Source: Struthio camelus (taxonomy: Eukaryota > Chordata > Aves > Struthioniformes > Struthionidae). From it: 64,000 nucleotides of DNA. The notes beneath the pieces are model-generated. The model saw only the letters and a list, made by a program, of their open reading frames with translations, had not been told where the DNA came from and ran no database searches. The stretch's first letter is position 1. Each line of letters begins with the position of its first letter. The stretch lies in NCBI RefSeq assembly GCF_040807025.1, contig NC_090982.1, forward strand, positions 79,463,931 through 79,527,930, read 5' to 3'. Positions 1 through 25,900 of this stretch are shown in pieces. A program made the position numbers and the translations under genes.

Positions 1-3000
1 CTACTTCAGGAAAACCCTATGAGTCCTGTTTGGAAGTTATCCTGTTTTAGGTTTAACCCTCTGTTACTTTCTGCCCTTGCATCTCCCATGGGAAAAGAAA
101 ATATCTACAGAACATCCATGCTTTTATGGTTTCTAATCTCCAGCCTAAAGTTATCTGTGGCTGGTTTATCCCTATTTGCCCTTGTGCAAACACAAACAGT
201 TCTTTTCCTTTCTGTTATACTTACTGACAGCCTTATGTCCCCTCTTGGCCTTGGGCTTGCTGCATTTCCTTACTTGAGCACTTTTAGCCCATACTGGAGC
301 GGAGGGACTCTACTCACCTCCTTGTCCTTCCCATATTTCTTTGCACCTCTTCCACTTCTGTTGTGTCTTCCTTGAGCATGGATGACTTGAACTGCATGTG
401 GTACTGTAAAAAGATCCCCCACTGCAAACTGTGGAAAGGTATTAAGGCTTATCTGTTCCTATTGGGAATACTTCACCCCATCTGTGGTACAGATACCTTT
501 GCTTTTTTGCAGGTTTGCAGCTCCTCAGAGCAGCTCCCCACCCCTCCTGGGTGGGGTTACACTGACTATGTGTTGCTGTCTCCATCTTGGGCTTGTTGTT
601 TTAGGCTTCCTTTATAGTCCACGAAGAGAAACAGACACTTCTAAAGTGAGTACACAGAGTAGACATCTAAAATGACATCTAGATGCATTGTGTTCTTGAA
701 GTGATTGCTTCTCTCCCTGGGGACATAGGTGCTGCGACATAGGTGCTCTGTGCCGAGACTACCTGTGGTTAGGTGGGAGAGTTGGCACACTCCCTGCTCC
801 TGGAGACATCCTCAACTGGTAGGAAAAGTTCTTGTCATTGCTCCTGACTCACACCTTGGGCTAGCTGAGTCTCATCCCATTTCAGTGTCTTCTGGCTTCA
901 GAGTCTTTGAACTCTCCTGCTGTGGTGCTCTATAACAGCAGTGTCTCCAAACCATGTCTGGCTCTGCAGCTCTCAGTGGAATGACTGTCTACACAGAGTA
1001 GTTTATGGGAAAAGCTCCTGCCAAACACCCTGTTTCAAGAGGTTTGTTCCTAATAGTTCTCCTTTCAGATGTGTTATTAGAAAGATTTCTTCAGGAGTAA
1101 TTGTTGTTTTTCCAGTGTACAGTAGTTATACTGGTATGCAATTGTGCATACTGGAAAATGGCATCTTTGCAAGATTGATACATGAGGGACAGGGTTCATC
1201 CCAGTAAATTGGGACCAACTTTTGGATAAGGTAGAATCAGATGTTACAAGGAATCACCAGTGGGAGCAGGCTATGGGCCTATCTCCCAAGATAACTATGG
1301 AGAATCCATCTCTTTGGCATCCTACAGAATGACACAAGGTACAGACTAATGTCTGGGTCAGCTTTTGCTCCACTGGGTCCTGAGCAATGGACTTCACACG
1401 GAGCGTTTTCCAGGGATATTAAGGAATTTTCTCATTATTAGATTTTAATTTAAAGTCCAAACCCAGTTTGGCAACTTTTAGGCCTCTCCTGGATGTCCAA
1501 GGAGCCTGAATTGGGACTGCAGTTTCACCTTAATTTTCTTCAAATACAGATGTGATCAACAATCAATACAGCTGACCCTTGGCTGTGTAGACTAGTACTG
1601 TTTCCTGGAGGAAGCTCCCCAATTTTCTAACTCAGGATTGAGGGCTGTGCAGACCCAGACACGAAATGAACACCTGCCTCTGCAAATCTTAAGATATAAG
1701 ACACGATGTTGAAATCATCACCCTCAACCCCTCCAGCTAGAATTGTTTAGAAAGCTTCTAAGCTTCCTACTCACGCACTTCCTACCCTGCCTCGCTAGGC
1801 AAGCTCCTTTTTTTTTTTAAGGAAATCTTCCCAATATGTCACCATAATGCTCTGTCAAGTGGATAATGAAAAGGGGGAGATGCTCAGAAGTATCTTCCAA
1901 AGGGAAACTTCACTGGAGGGAATCCTGTTGTGCTCTGACCCAGTGACCACTCTTGGCATAACAGCTTTTGCACCAGGTGACCCAGGCATCTGTGTAAAGA
2001 GTGAGTCATTACAGATTGTGTGATTCATGCTTTTCTCCGTATTGGATTGCACCATGCATTCTGGGATGGGTGAATCAATTTGGCTTGGATAAGATGTGGA
2101 AGCCATCAGTCCAAGTTTATCTATTCAACTGTTTAAGTCTGGTGACTGTGGTAAACTTGGTTTTTAATAGGGAAATTGACATTTCTGGAGGCTGATTCAG
2201 CACTTTGCAGAAGCCAGGGAGTTTATGAACCTGGGTTTGTTTTGTGGCGTTAGAATCAGTAGGAAAACAGCTGGTGGGGAGCAGCCAAGGATTGGCTTCT
2301 TTTAGAATTTCACTTTGCCTCTCCCCAGAGTGGAGTAACGAGGGATAGAGCCAAGCGGCAAGGCTGACATGCAAACAGGAAACCTGGAACCTGGGTGCTG
2401 GTTTTGGATCATGTTTAGAAATAATAGGCCAAGCACAGTGAGTGTTTTGTGGCATGCTGCAAGGTTCTGCAGGAGAGAAAGGAAAGGAATAGGGGACAAA
2501 GTGACAAACATTATCATAAGTTCTCCATAGACTTGGGGTTTGGGGATCAGCTGTATTCAGAGGGAATGGCCTGATGGATAAAATGCTAACTGTGGAAGAA
2601 AGGATTGAAATTTGTATAATGAGCACACCAGAACAAACCATGCACAGTCACTGCTGAGCTAGGCTTCTTTTTTGTCTTTGAGCTTTCCTCTGGGCAACTA
2701 GCATTTCCCTTAAAGCAGTATGTTAGATTTCCCTATCTAGTGCCTTGATTTTTTGGGTGCTGTGCAGATTGATAGGGGTAGTTCACTCCAGCTACTTTGA
2801 TGTATGATGTTTTAAAACGAGCTGTGATTGATCACAGAAGTTCCTTGCTTGGGCTTCAATAGTTTTGGCACCACCAGCAGGAAGCCAGGCATGAGTTCTT
2901 GTGATAGAAGCTTTCACATTTCCTTCTTTCAAACCTTTGTGCTGTGAAAGAGCTGTCTTAAATGTCCATGCAAGGCAGCGCTAAAGGGGTGGACATCTTA

Positions 3001-5685
3001 CCATGTCCAGCGAGTGCTAGGAGGGCACAGCAGCTCTGGGGGTCTGCCTTAGTGTTAGTCTTACTGCTACAGCCTTTCTTGTATACTGCTACTGACGCAT
3101 GGACTTCTCGCCACGAGGAGGGATATCTGCACCCTGGGTACCAGTTACTGGAGTAGATGGGCTTCTTGGAGAAGCTGTTGTTGTCTCACATATTTAATTC
3201 TTTTGTGCTTAGATCATATGTCCCTGGACACATCCTGCCAGCTGTTTGGTTTGGAGGGACAATTCCAGCCTTGGCACAGAGAAGAGCCACGATCGAGGCC
3301 TTTCAGCCCTTACCCACACTTGGATTAATTATTGCTTCTGGAAAGATCTTTCTCTTCTTCCAAAGTTGCATCACTGTCCCTTACCCAAACTTTTTCCTAG
3401 ATAATAACATGGCTGGCTGTTGTGAAAGCAATTGCTTAAACCTTTATTGCTCATTGTAAGTTGCTGATCATGGGCTGTGATGATTCACCCTCACAACATC
3501 CCAGGAAGGGAATCCATTGTCACTCTCTCCAATTTACTGATAGAGAAACTGAGGTGTGGAAAGGCGAGGGATTTGCTCAGGGTCAGGCAGTGACTCACAT
3601 AGCGCCCAGCCCACCCCAGTTCTCCAGGCTTGCTCCTGTCTAGACTTTTCCAAGCACCGACTTTGATACAGCGTTACCCCATCTTCTATCATCGCCCTGG
3701 CAGCCTAAACGTCTCCCCTCCCTTCCCCAGGAGGTCTATTACCACTTCACTAGGATAGCACAGAGGAAATTTCTGTACCCTGGACTCTTACTCAAAGCCA
3801 AAAGGGAGCAGATGCTACAGTGATGGGGACATGTGTCCACCTATCTGGAGAAGATCATTTCTCCCTGTCCCTCTTGCTCCTCAGGGGGCTCTCTCTGATC
3901 TTATTGCTTGCACCCTGCAGGGCACCACCAGAGAAGGAAATATATCTAAATAAATCTAAACTACAGGACACAGCATCTGCACAGTGACGATTCAACAAAT
4001 GGCAAAAAAGCCCACAGACCTCAGCTTGAGAACTACCAAAAGGAAAAAACCCGACATTTCTGGCTGCAATGGCTTCCAAAAAAGTTGAGGTGAAAAGCAC
4101 AGAGCAGAGTATAAAAGAGACGGGAAGTGCAGGAAGCAAGGCAGAGGAGTAGTTATGGATCTTTCACGGCTTGTGTGACACGTAGCAAGAGCGTGAGGGC
4201 AAGAGAAAGGGACGGGGAGAAAAAAATGTGTGTCCCAACCACTGGTTTATAAACTGCAGCCATAGCGAGTGTATGTGGAGACAGCTGAATGCGTGCTGGA
4301 GTTCAGAGGACTCTGCTGATGTCAGTGATACTAGACTGGATCTAAGCACAAAGCAATGAGAAAAGTTTCCTGTTCCTCAAATTACGTTTGGACCTTAAAT
4401 ATGTCCCTACATCGGATTCCTTAAACATTATTCCTTTCTTAACTGTATCTCTGACTCTGTTTCTCAGTCTGGCTGCAGTTTCTGCACTAAATAAAGGTCT
4501 ATTCATCACTGCACTGAAAAGCTCTGCTTTTCTAGCAGGAAAGTTGATGGTTAAATACAGGGAAGAGGAAAACCTTTGTGGCTGCGCAGAGGAGGTGAGG
4601 AAACAAATCCAGGAAAGGGGTCCCTTTCAGTCCTGCAAATTGAGCCCTGCTGTTCTGCATCAAGTCCTGATGAGCCCGGGGAATTTTTACTACTTACTTA
4701 ATAGAAACCAGATGCCAAAGTGGCATGTGTCTTCTGTTACGAGTTTTCACCTCAAATGCTAGACTGGGATGACTTTCACTCGGGCAGCCTCATAAATTTG
4801 GCCCAGGGTGATATATGACATTACTGAGGATGAAAGGGGAGCAGTGGTTGGTTCCTGTGAGGCTCAGTGAAATGGGCCAGGTTGGTGGTCCCAGGAACGG
4901 CCCCTTCCAGGGTCTCTGTTCAGAACGTGGCTCCAAAAAGTTGCTCGTGCCATGACGCATGAGTCCCCTGTTGAGGTCCCGTGAGGAGGGATCAGCTCTC
5001 AGTCAGGGATCTCTCACGGCTTTTCCTCTCAGCTTTCATAGGGACTAGGCTGCAAATGCTCTCCCAAAGCCCTGGGAAGGGGACAGAAACTGTGATGGCA
5101 CACCACAGTTAGGATCTAGGTCCAGCATTGTGATCCAGAATTCTGAGCTGAGGAGAAGTCTGGTCTTGTTTCCTGAAAACAGTTTTAACTGGAGTGGTTA
5201 CTGGAATCAGACTTGCCTTGGCCTCAGCCCACAGTACGGGTGTGGGGGAATCAAACCCCTCCTGCCCCACTATTTTGTTGAGAAAGCACCTACAGCCTCT
5301 GCATCAGCACAGGGGTGCTAACCTCTTTGCCATCCTAAAGTGAGACTGGGAGGGAAAGAAAGCTGAAAGCAGGGCACTGTGATAGCACAAATGGGTTTAG
5401 ATGCACTCTAGTTTATGCATTTAACTTTTTGGACCTCAGGCGAGGCTGGAGAGGGGCAGATTCAGCCGTGTGCTCTAGCTGGTAGATGATGAAAACAGCA
5501 GGAGCTAAGCATGGACATCTTTGCCCTGTTTTTTAACTCCTCTGAAGGAAATACTTTCTTTTGAACCTCCTGAATCTTTAGCTCATCTGTGTGAGCGATC
5601 AAAAAAATGAAGAAAACCACTGACTCCGTCCTATCTTGAAAAGGAGGGGATAAAAAAGAAAGTTGAGTTTGAAGGGAGGGTGGAA
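1..5685. other. Intergenic region upstream of AQP3
   Basis: No exon could be supported on either strand. Open frames here are short or lack family motifs; the longest, about 174 codons on the minus strand at 2117-2641, has no recognisable domain and no convincing splice context. The stretch contains one MIR-like SINE (about 3485-3640) and a short tandem duplication of a 12-base unit around 721-749. Part of a neighbouring gene's UTR could lie here unseen, because UTRs carry no coding signal. Confidence 0.6.
3485..3640 (+). repeat. MIR-family SINE (ancient amniote CORE-SINE)
   Basis: The stretch follows the MIR consensus in order: CTCACAACATCCC at its start, a degraded CCATTTTACAGATG segment read here as CAATTTACTGATAGAG, then AAACTGAGG, then a TTGCTCAGGGTCAGGCAGTGA segment matching the MIR 'cccaaggtcacacag' block. 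The assignment rests on this ordered match to a family consensus from memory, not on an alignment. It is diverged, as expected for an amniote-wide element. Confidence 0.68.
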
Positions 5686-5736
5686 GGGGTGTGGTTAGCT
5701 GGGAGGTGTGTCAGGCATCGCTGAACTTATTTATAA
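5686..5736 (+). promoter_or_regulatory. AQP3: Putative AQP3 core promoter (CACCC-type box and TATA box)
   Basis: TTTATAA at 5730-5736 is a good TATA match about 95 bases before the start codon, which predicts a transcription start near 5760 and a 5' UTR of about 70 bases with no upstream ATG. GGGGTGTGG at 5686-5694 is the reverse of a CACCC box, a KLF/SP-type site. Both assignments rest on sequence and spacing only. Confidence 0.5.
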
Positions 5737-5827
5737 GCAAAGGCAGCTGTGCTAGGGGAGAACTCTTGCTGAGTTTTTGCCAGCTGCTTCTTTTCCCTGA
5801 CAGATCTTGAGAAACGCCTTTACTGCA

Positions 5828-20419
<14,592 letters not shown>

Positions 20420-21930
20420 GAAAGCTGCCACCGAGGTCTGGCAGACACATGTTACTCAGGACTGCAGTCAGCAATGAGGAGAAAGGAGTCAAGGAGAGCT
20501 TCAAGAACAACAGGAAGAGTTTTTGTTTTTTTTTTTTTTAGTTTGTTTGTTTGCCTTCCCCCTCCCCCCCCCATTTTGCGATATTCTAGCCTACATTCTC
20601 TGTACGTCCCTGATGCATTTGCTTTAGACACTTTCCTGTGAGCCTTTCCCCAAACGTAAAGATATCATGTAATCTTTCCCTAGTAGAAGGAGAAAGAGGA
20701 CTGTAGGAGTCAGAAGAAAAGTGGGCATTGTTGTCCAGTGCCTCTAGTGCAGGCTGGGCATTCAGCATCTGTTGCTCTTCTGGGCTGTGATGCTGGCTTG
20801 GTGTGTCAACTTGGCAGATCGCTTCCCTCCAAGGTTGTGTTCCCATCTGCAGAGTGGGAACGCTGCAAAATCTAAATTGCTTTACTACCATGGAATGGAA
20901 ACTCCTACATCCTGACAAAAAAAAAAAAAAAAATCAGCCTATGTTTCTGTGATGGGTCAAATTCATGCTTGGTGTAGCTCTAAAGTCAATGACTTGACCC
21001 CAGGAGTGAACTCGTCTAAAAGACTTTTAATTGGCTAGACTTTTCTTGCCTCCCAGGAACTCCCAGAAGATCATATCAGTCAGTTGATCCATAATGTCAG
21101 AGAAGAGAGAAAATGCACTGTTTTTTAACTTAAGATAAAATGTTTACAAACCACTGCACCCTGATGTTTTAATCACAATTTTTAAAATTGGCACAACACA
21201 GAAGATAACACATAAGAAATCCTTGTTTTAGCCAGGGGCTAACCTGGTAAGAAAGCTTAATTAGAAAGGCTGCTACAGGGAGCCAGTCAGCTTTGTATAT
21301 AAATTGCAGTCGGCTACTAGCCAAGTTCCACTGAAAACATGGTGTCGCTAAAGTTGTGTGTGTTCATGTAAATTTCACAACAGTGTGGTTTTTGTTTTGT
21401 TTTTTTTTGTTTTTATAGAGATATATAAAATGTACTTCTTAAAGCTGTTACTAAATATCAGGGTTGGGATGAATTAATTTAAAGATTTGTGGGGACTGCT
21501 TGTTCTCTGACAGCTTTGAGATACTGCTGGATTTTCCTGGGATAGCTGTAGGTTTATGACATTGTGTTCTCGGAGCATCCTGTTTTCTACCTTGCACAGT
21601 TACTGAGGTAGCCTTGATACTCAGCCCTTTTACCATGGAATTTCTATTGAGGTGCTGGGCGTTCAGGCACCTCCTGTACAGTGTTGTGATGTCAGAGGAT
21701 CCCCAGCTCTCCTAATGCCGTATTATTATAGCATATTTGAAATGAGCAGTATTGGTTGTGAAAGAATCTGTGGGTCCCGTGGCACTGCCTTAGAGAAACT
21801 CTTTCAAAGCCTGTTTCTTTAATGCATGAATTCCTTCAAATGCGTAACTTTGTACACATTTCCATTCACTAAAATGATGTATTCTTTTTTGCCTTTTTAA
21901 AAAAATAAAATGTCAATACCCACACTTTAA
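20420..21930 (+). other. AQP3: AQP3 3' UTR
   Basis: The untranslated tail is about 1.5 kb, from the stop codon to roughly 20 bases past the AATAAA at 21904. It contains a striking pyrimidine stretch at 20521-20576 (a T run, TTTG repeats, then a C run), an A17 run near 20918-20935 and AU-rich segments near 21120-21200 and 21400-21430. The length is inferred from the first strong polyadenylation signal. Confidence 0.75.
21904..21909 (+). terminator. AQP3: AQP3 polyadenylation signal AATAAA
   Basis: This is a canonical AATAAA, followed within about 45 bases by a GT-rich segment (ATGTCTGTCAGTTGTGC) suitable as the downstream cleavage element. It is the first canonical hexamer after the stop codon in this orientation that has such a context. 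Confidence 0.7.
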
Positions 21931-22549
21931 AATGTCTGTCAGTTGTGCTTTTAAGAAGTTGTCAGTAAACTTTGCCATGGAAAGGAACTTATCTATAGCA
22001 ATAGCTTTCTCTAGCCCTTTTCCTTGCTTGAGCCCACAAAAGCAAAGGAGAATTGCCTGGACATATTGCCTGTAAGTGTTAATATGTCCATGTACTCCAT
22101 TTATTTTATTTCTTTCCCTTTCAGGTTGGGCTTGTGGAGCAAGTGGGAAGCATTGGAGTGGCTGTACAAAGGCCAAAGTATAGGCTATGAACCAGGGTAA
22201 AGAACATCTTGTTCTTCTTAAGACCAAAAAAATAAGAGGCTAGAATTTGTTTCTTATCCCTTCTAGTGTTCAGCCTATCTTATTATTGTAGTATTCTTTC
22301 AGTCAAGGCAGTTCTATGGTTGTACAACCATTCTGGGCCTTCAAGGCATCTTCCAGCACCACATCACCTTGCATGTTCCACTAGTTACTTTTGTTTTCTT
22401 GTGTGGGATAGTGAACAAAAACATAGTCCCAAACCGCCAGTGCTCCAAGAATTACTGAAATAACTTCCAGCCTGCATCCCCTGTAAATACAATTGCTGTT
22501 GCTCTTTGACTGATTTCTGTCCTGCTTTGCTTTTCCTGTATTAATTGTA

Positions 22550-22960
22550 CTGCCTTCAAAATAACTCATAACTTCCCATGTGGTGTCATACTGAACACTT
22601 CACTGAAGTCTGGATAAATGCAGTTTCCTGCAATTCATGAACTAGAAATCAAGTGAACTAGCAAGAAAGCTACTGAGTTTGTTTTGCGTGTTCTGTCTTG
22701 GGATAAACTGGCACGTTTACCAACTTCTAAGATGTGAATGTTTATCCTTCAAAATCTGTTTAGAATTCTTGCGTATTAACTGCAATCAATTAACATAGCT
22801 GCAGAGATCCCTTCCTATTTTCCTTAAAGACTGCTAGTTTCTTTTCTATTCCTTAATCACGCAGTATCTTTCACTGATGTGATCATGTATTAACATTCTT
22901 GCTACTGACCTTATGACTATGGACTCCGGGATTTTTTTTGGTGTACTCCCTACTTCCTCC
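22550..22960 (-). repeat. Possible ancient CR1/L3-like LINE fragment
   Basis: Read on the minus strand, a segment near 22575-22620 gives a degraded version of the LDFSKAFDTV box of CR1-type reverse transcriptases (LDFSEVFSMTP). The sequence on its plus-strand side is also laid out like the antisense body of old CR1/L3 copies. It is highly diverged and the boundaries are rough. It could be a chance resemblance. Confidence 0.33.
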
Positions 22961-25900
22961 CATTCCTTTCACTTCCACCTGGGACATAGTAATTCCTTCT
23001 TTTTTTTTTTTTTTTAAATAGCCTTATCTTACTTTTGCTTCAGTGTTCTATGTTGTTATCCTTACTAAGATTGCAACAAAACCTGGAGCTAGTTTTAAGT
23101 CAAAGTTTAAGTCTGTTTCTTTTTATCTCAGCCATATACCCACTGTGTAAGGCCTCTACTTTTCTGGAGTCTGGAGAAGTGGTGGGAGCTGCTGAGCAGA
23201 TTCATTGTCTGTGGGTAAGGGAAGGTTCAGATTGAGGAGGATGGACAGAGAGCTAGAGAGATTTCAGCCTTGCCTTCAAGAGGCATCTGCCTCATTTGAA
23301 ACATGACTTGGGCAGCTCTTTGCCAACCCTGTAAGGAGAGTAGTGCATAGAGTGGTTCAGTATGCTAAGTCTGAGGAGATCTAGAGATGTTGAAGTGTGG
23401 AGAGGGAAAGATGCAGTTAACTGCAGATGGTATTTTCCCTGGCAGCTGGCGCTCTTAAAACTGCTGTAAGTTGTGATTCTGTTTGTTTTCAATTTGGTTG
23501 CCTCCAGAGAACTGGGCAAGTAATTCATGTGGTAGACTGGTGCACACTAAAAGAGATTTCTTCCTCCTCCCCTCTCCCCCCTCCAAATTAAAAAGATAAG
23601 GAATCATCTTGCGGTTAATGCTTTGTTTTTGGAGTCATTGGAAAGGTAAGAATCATCTGGCCTAATATAGATAGCTAAGTTTTAGGCCAGATGAACTCTA
23701 GCCATCAAGCTATTGAAATATATTTACTTTGTAGGAAGAAATAAATCTACAATTTAAACTATTCATGCTTTACAGGAAGAGTAATTAGTCACTAGAACAA
23801 AACATTAAAAGATGTTGTGGATTCTCTATTGTGTGAAGGTTTCAAATTGAAGCTGCCTGTGGCTGTCTTGCTGAAAGGCCTTTCAATTAAACAGCAAGCT
23901 GTACTCCAAGAATAAGTCCTGGTGGAGGAAATTCCCAGACCTCTATATTGCAGAAGGTCAAGTTGACAGGAATTGTTCCTTCTGACTGAAAACATTTATG
24001 AAGTTTATAAAACAGAGTGGAGAAGTGGTCAAGTATTCCGTTCCTCTTTCTCGATTCTCAGCCTGATCTAGGCTAACTGTTGCAGGTGCTCTAACACAGT
24101 GGTGCGCCATCTGGGACCTGAGGAAACCTGCCTTTGACTCCCAGTTCTCCTGGGGCTTTGCAAATGAGCCTCAGAAGGCTCTTCTGGCTCTGTTGGCTTT
24201 GTCCTTCTGTAAAGTGGCAGCAGCAGTGCTGATCTCTAGACTCCATTCTGATCTCACACACGTGTGCTGTACAGGAGCAAGGTGGCATCCCGAAACACAA
24301 GACCCACCTTGCTAGGCACTATGGTGTGGACAGGAGAAATATAATCCCTTTGCGTAGCTCTTCTGCCTTAAAGTGAATTTCAGTTCTCTGTCTGTCAGTG
24401 GTGAGTGCTGGGCATGGCAGGAGTTTGGTGGAACTTGTGTGACCGTCTCCAAGCAGGGTTGGTGGGACTGCCCCAGAGCTGGTTTCCACATGGGCTCAGA
24501 GACAGCTGCCCTAGGATGGAAGTCAGCACTGACACGTGAGAGCCACTTGTTCTCTTCCCATCTCTGTGCCATCATGCCCTTGGTTCATGACTTCCTTTTC
24601 CACCAAGAGGAGCCACTTGGCAGCTCTTTGGGAGAAGGAGGTGGGACCAAGGTCACTGAAGGATAGAAACCCTAAGGTTGGTGGGACCCGAGCAGGACAG
24701 CTGTGACAGTGCAGACACGTGCTGGAGCTCACTAACAAGGATCTCCACAGCAGGGCTAGTGACTGCGTACACTGCTCTGAGGACTGCCACATCACTGCTG
24801 TGCCAATTAGGGACTGGCACGCAGAGGTACCCTTTAGCAGGCCAGTATGCTGCAGCCTCCTGGTGACCCCCTTTCCCTAGCATGTGGCATGGCAGGTGAG
24901 AGTCCCTGCAATGTGACTGCTTGCAGAGCTGCAAAAGCCTGTTGCAAGGTCTGCAACCCAGGACAGGCCAAAGGAGAGGAGAAGGGCAGGTTTCCTTGTC
25001 TTTGCTCCTGGAAAGAAGCTGGTGGACCAGGCTTTGTTGATGGACATCACCGGCAAAGACTAGGCCACGAAGGCTGAGCTATTCCTTGCTCTGCCATGTG
25101 AGTCCTTGCTAGTTCTGCATGCTGAGGTTGTGCTTGGACTCCCAGCTCTCCCATGCAGCCAAGGATTTTTGTCTCCATCCTATACCTCAAGATAGAAAGA
25201 ACTCTTAGCTCACCACCCAATTCCAGCCCAGACAGAGTCTTGATGTGTCCAGGACTTCCAAGCTTGTGGGCAGTCAGCTCTTTAGGAGCCTCTGTAGCCT
25301 TGGAAAAGTGTCTTATTCAATAAACTATATTGCTTATTGATTATTTACAACTTAGCTGAAGAAACCCATTAGCTCTCCGTTTAAAGACTAATGAAAATCC
25401 TTCCTGGCAGCACAATCAAACTCCTTGTTGAGAGGGAGGTTCCCTTTCCATTCAAGCCCCAGTTTAGGAACAATATCCCCCATGACTCAGTGCTCCTGTC
25501 CCAAAGGGGGTTTTTCTGGGTGCAGACTGTGCATTTGAGAAATACATTACGGACCTCTAGGCAAATGTATCTAAAACCCAGCCGCTGTCATGTAGCTTGT
25601 CAGTGCTGCAAAGGACTAATTTGGTTGGAGAAATGAGCAAAACTATCTCACTCCAAAGGGACTGGAGATTGATTATACTGCCAAATGAGCTTATCAGATT
25701 GAAAATATTTTCATAGATAGCCATAAAATAGTAATAAAAAAGTCACACTGGAAAAGGAAAAGTTAGTAATGTAGAGCTGTGAGAGCCACAGAGAAAAAGA
25801 TTCAGTCATGTTAAAAGTTAACATTTTTATTAAAGAAGCAGGTCAGTTTTTCTGGCAACAAAGTTTTGTCATATGTGTCTCATCCTCACTGAATTAGAAT

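Noticed and set aside
2117-2641. 174-codon minus-strand open frame upstream of AQP3
   Set aside because: It has no recognisable motif and an unconvincing start context, and its composition resembles translated non-coding DNA.
24847-25077. Cysteine-rich short frame (ACRAAKACCKVCNPG), considered as a metallothionein-like or LU fragment
   Set aside because: The cysteine spacing fits neither family, there are no flanking splice sites of matching phase, and the second half is glycine- and basic-rich without structure.
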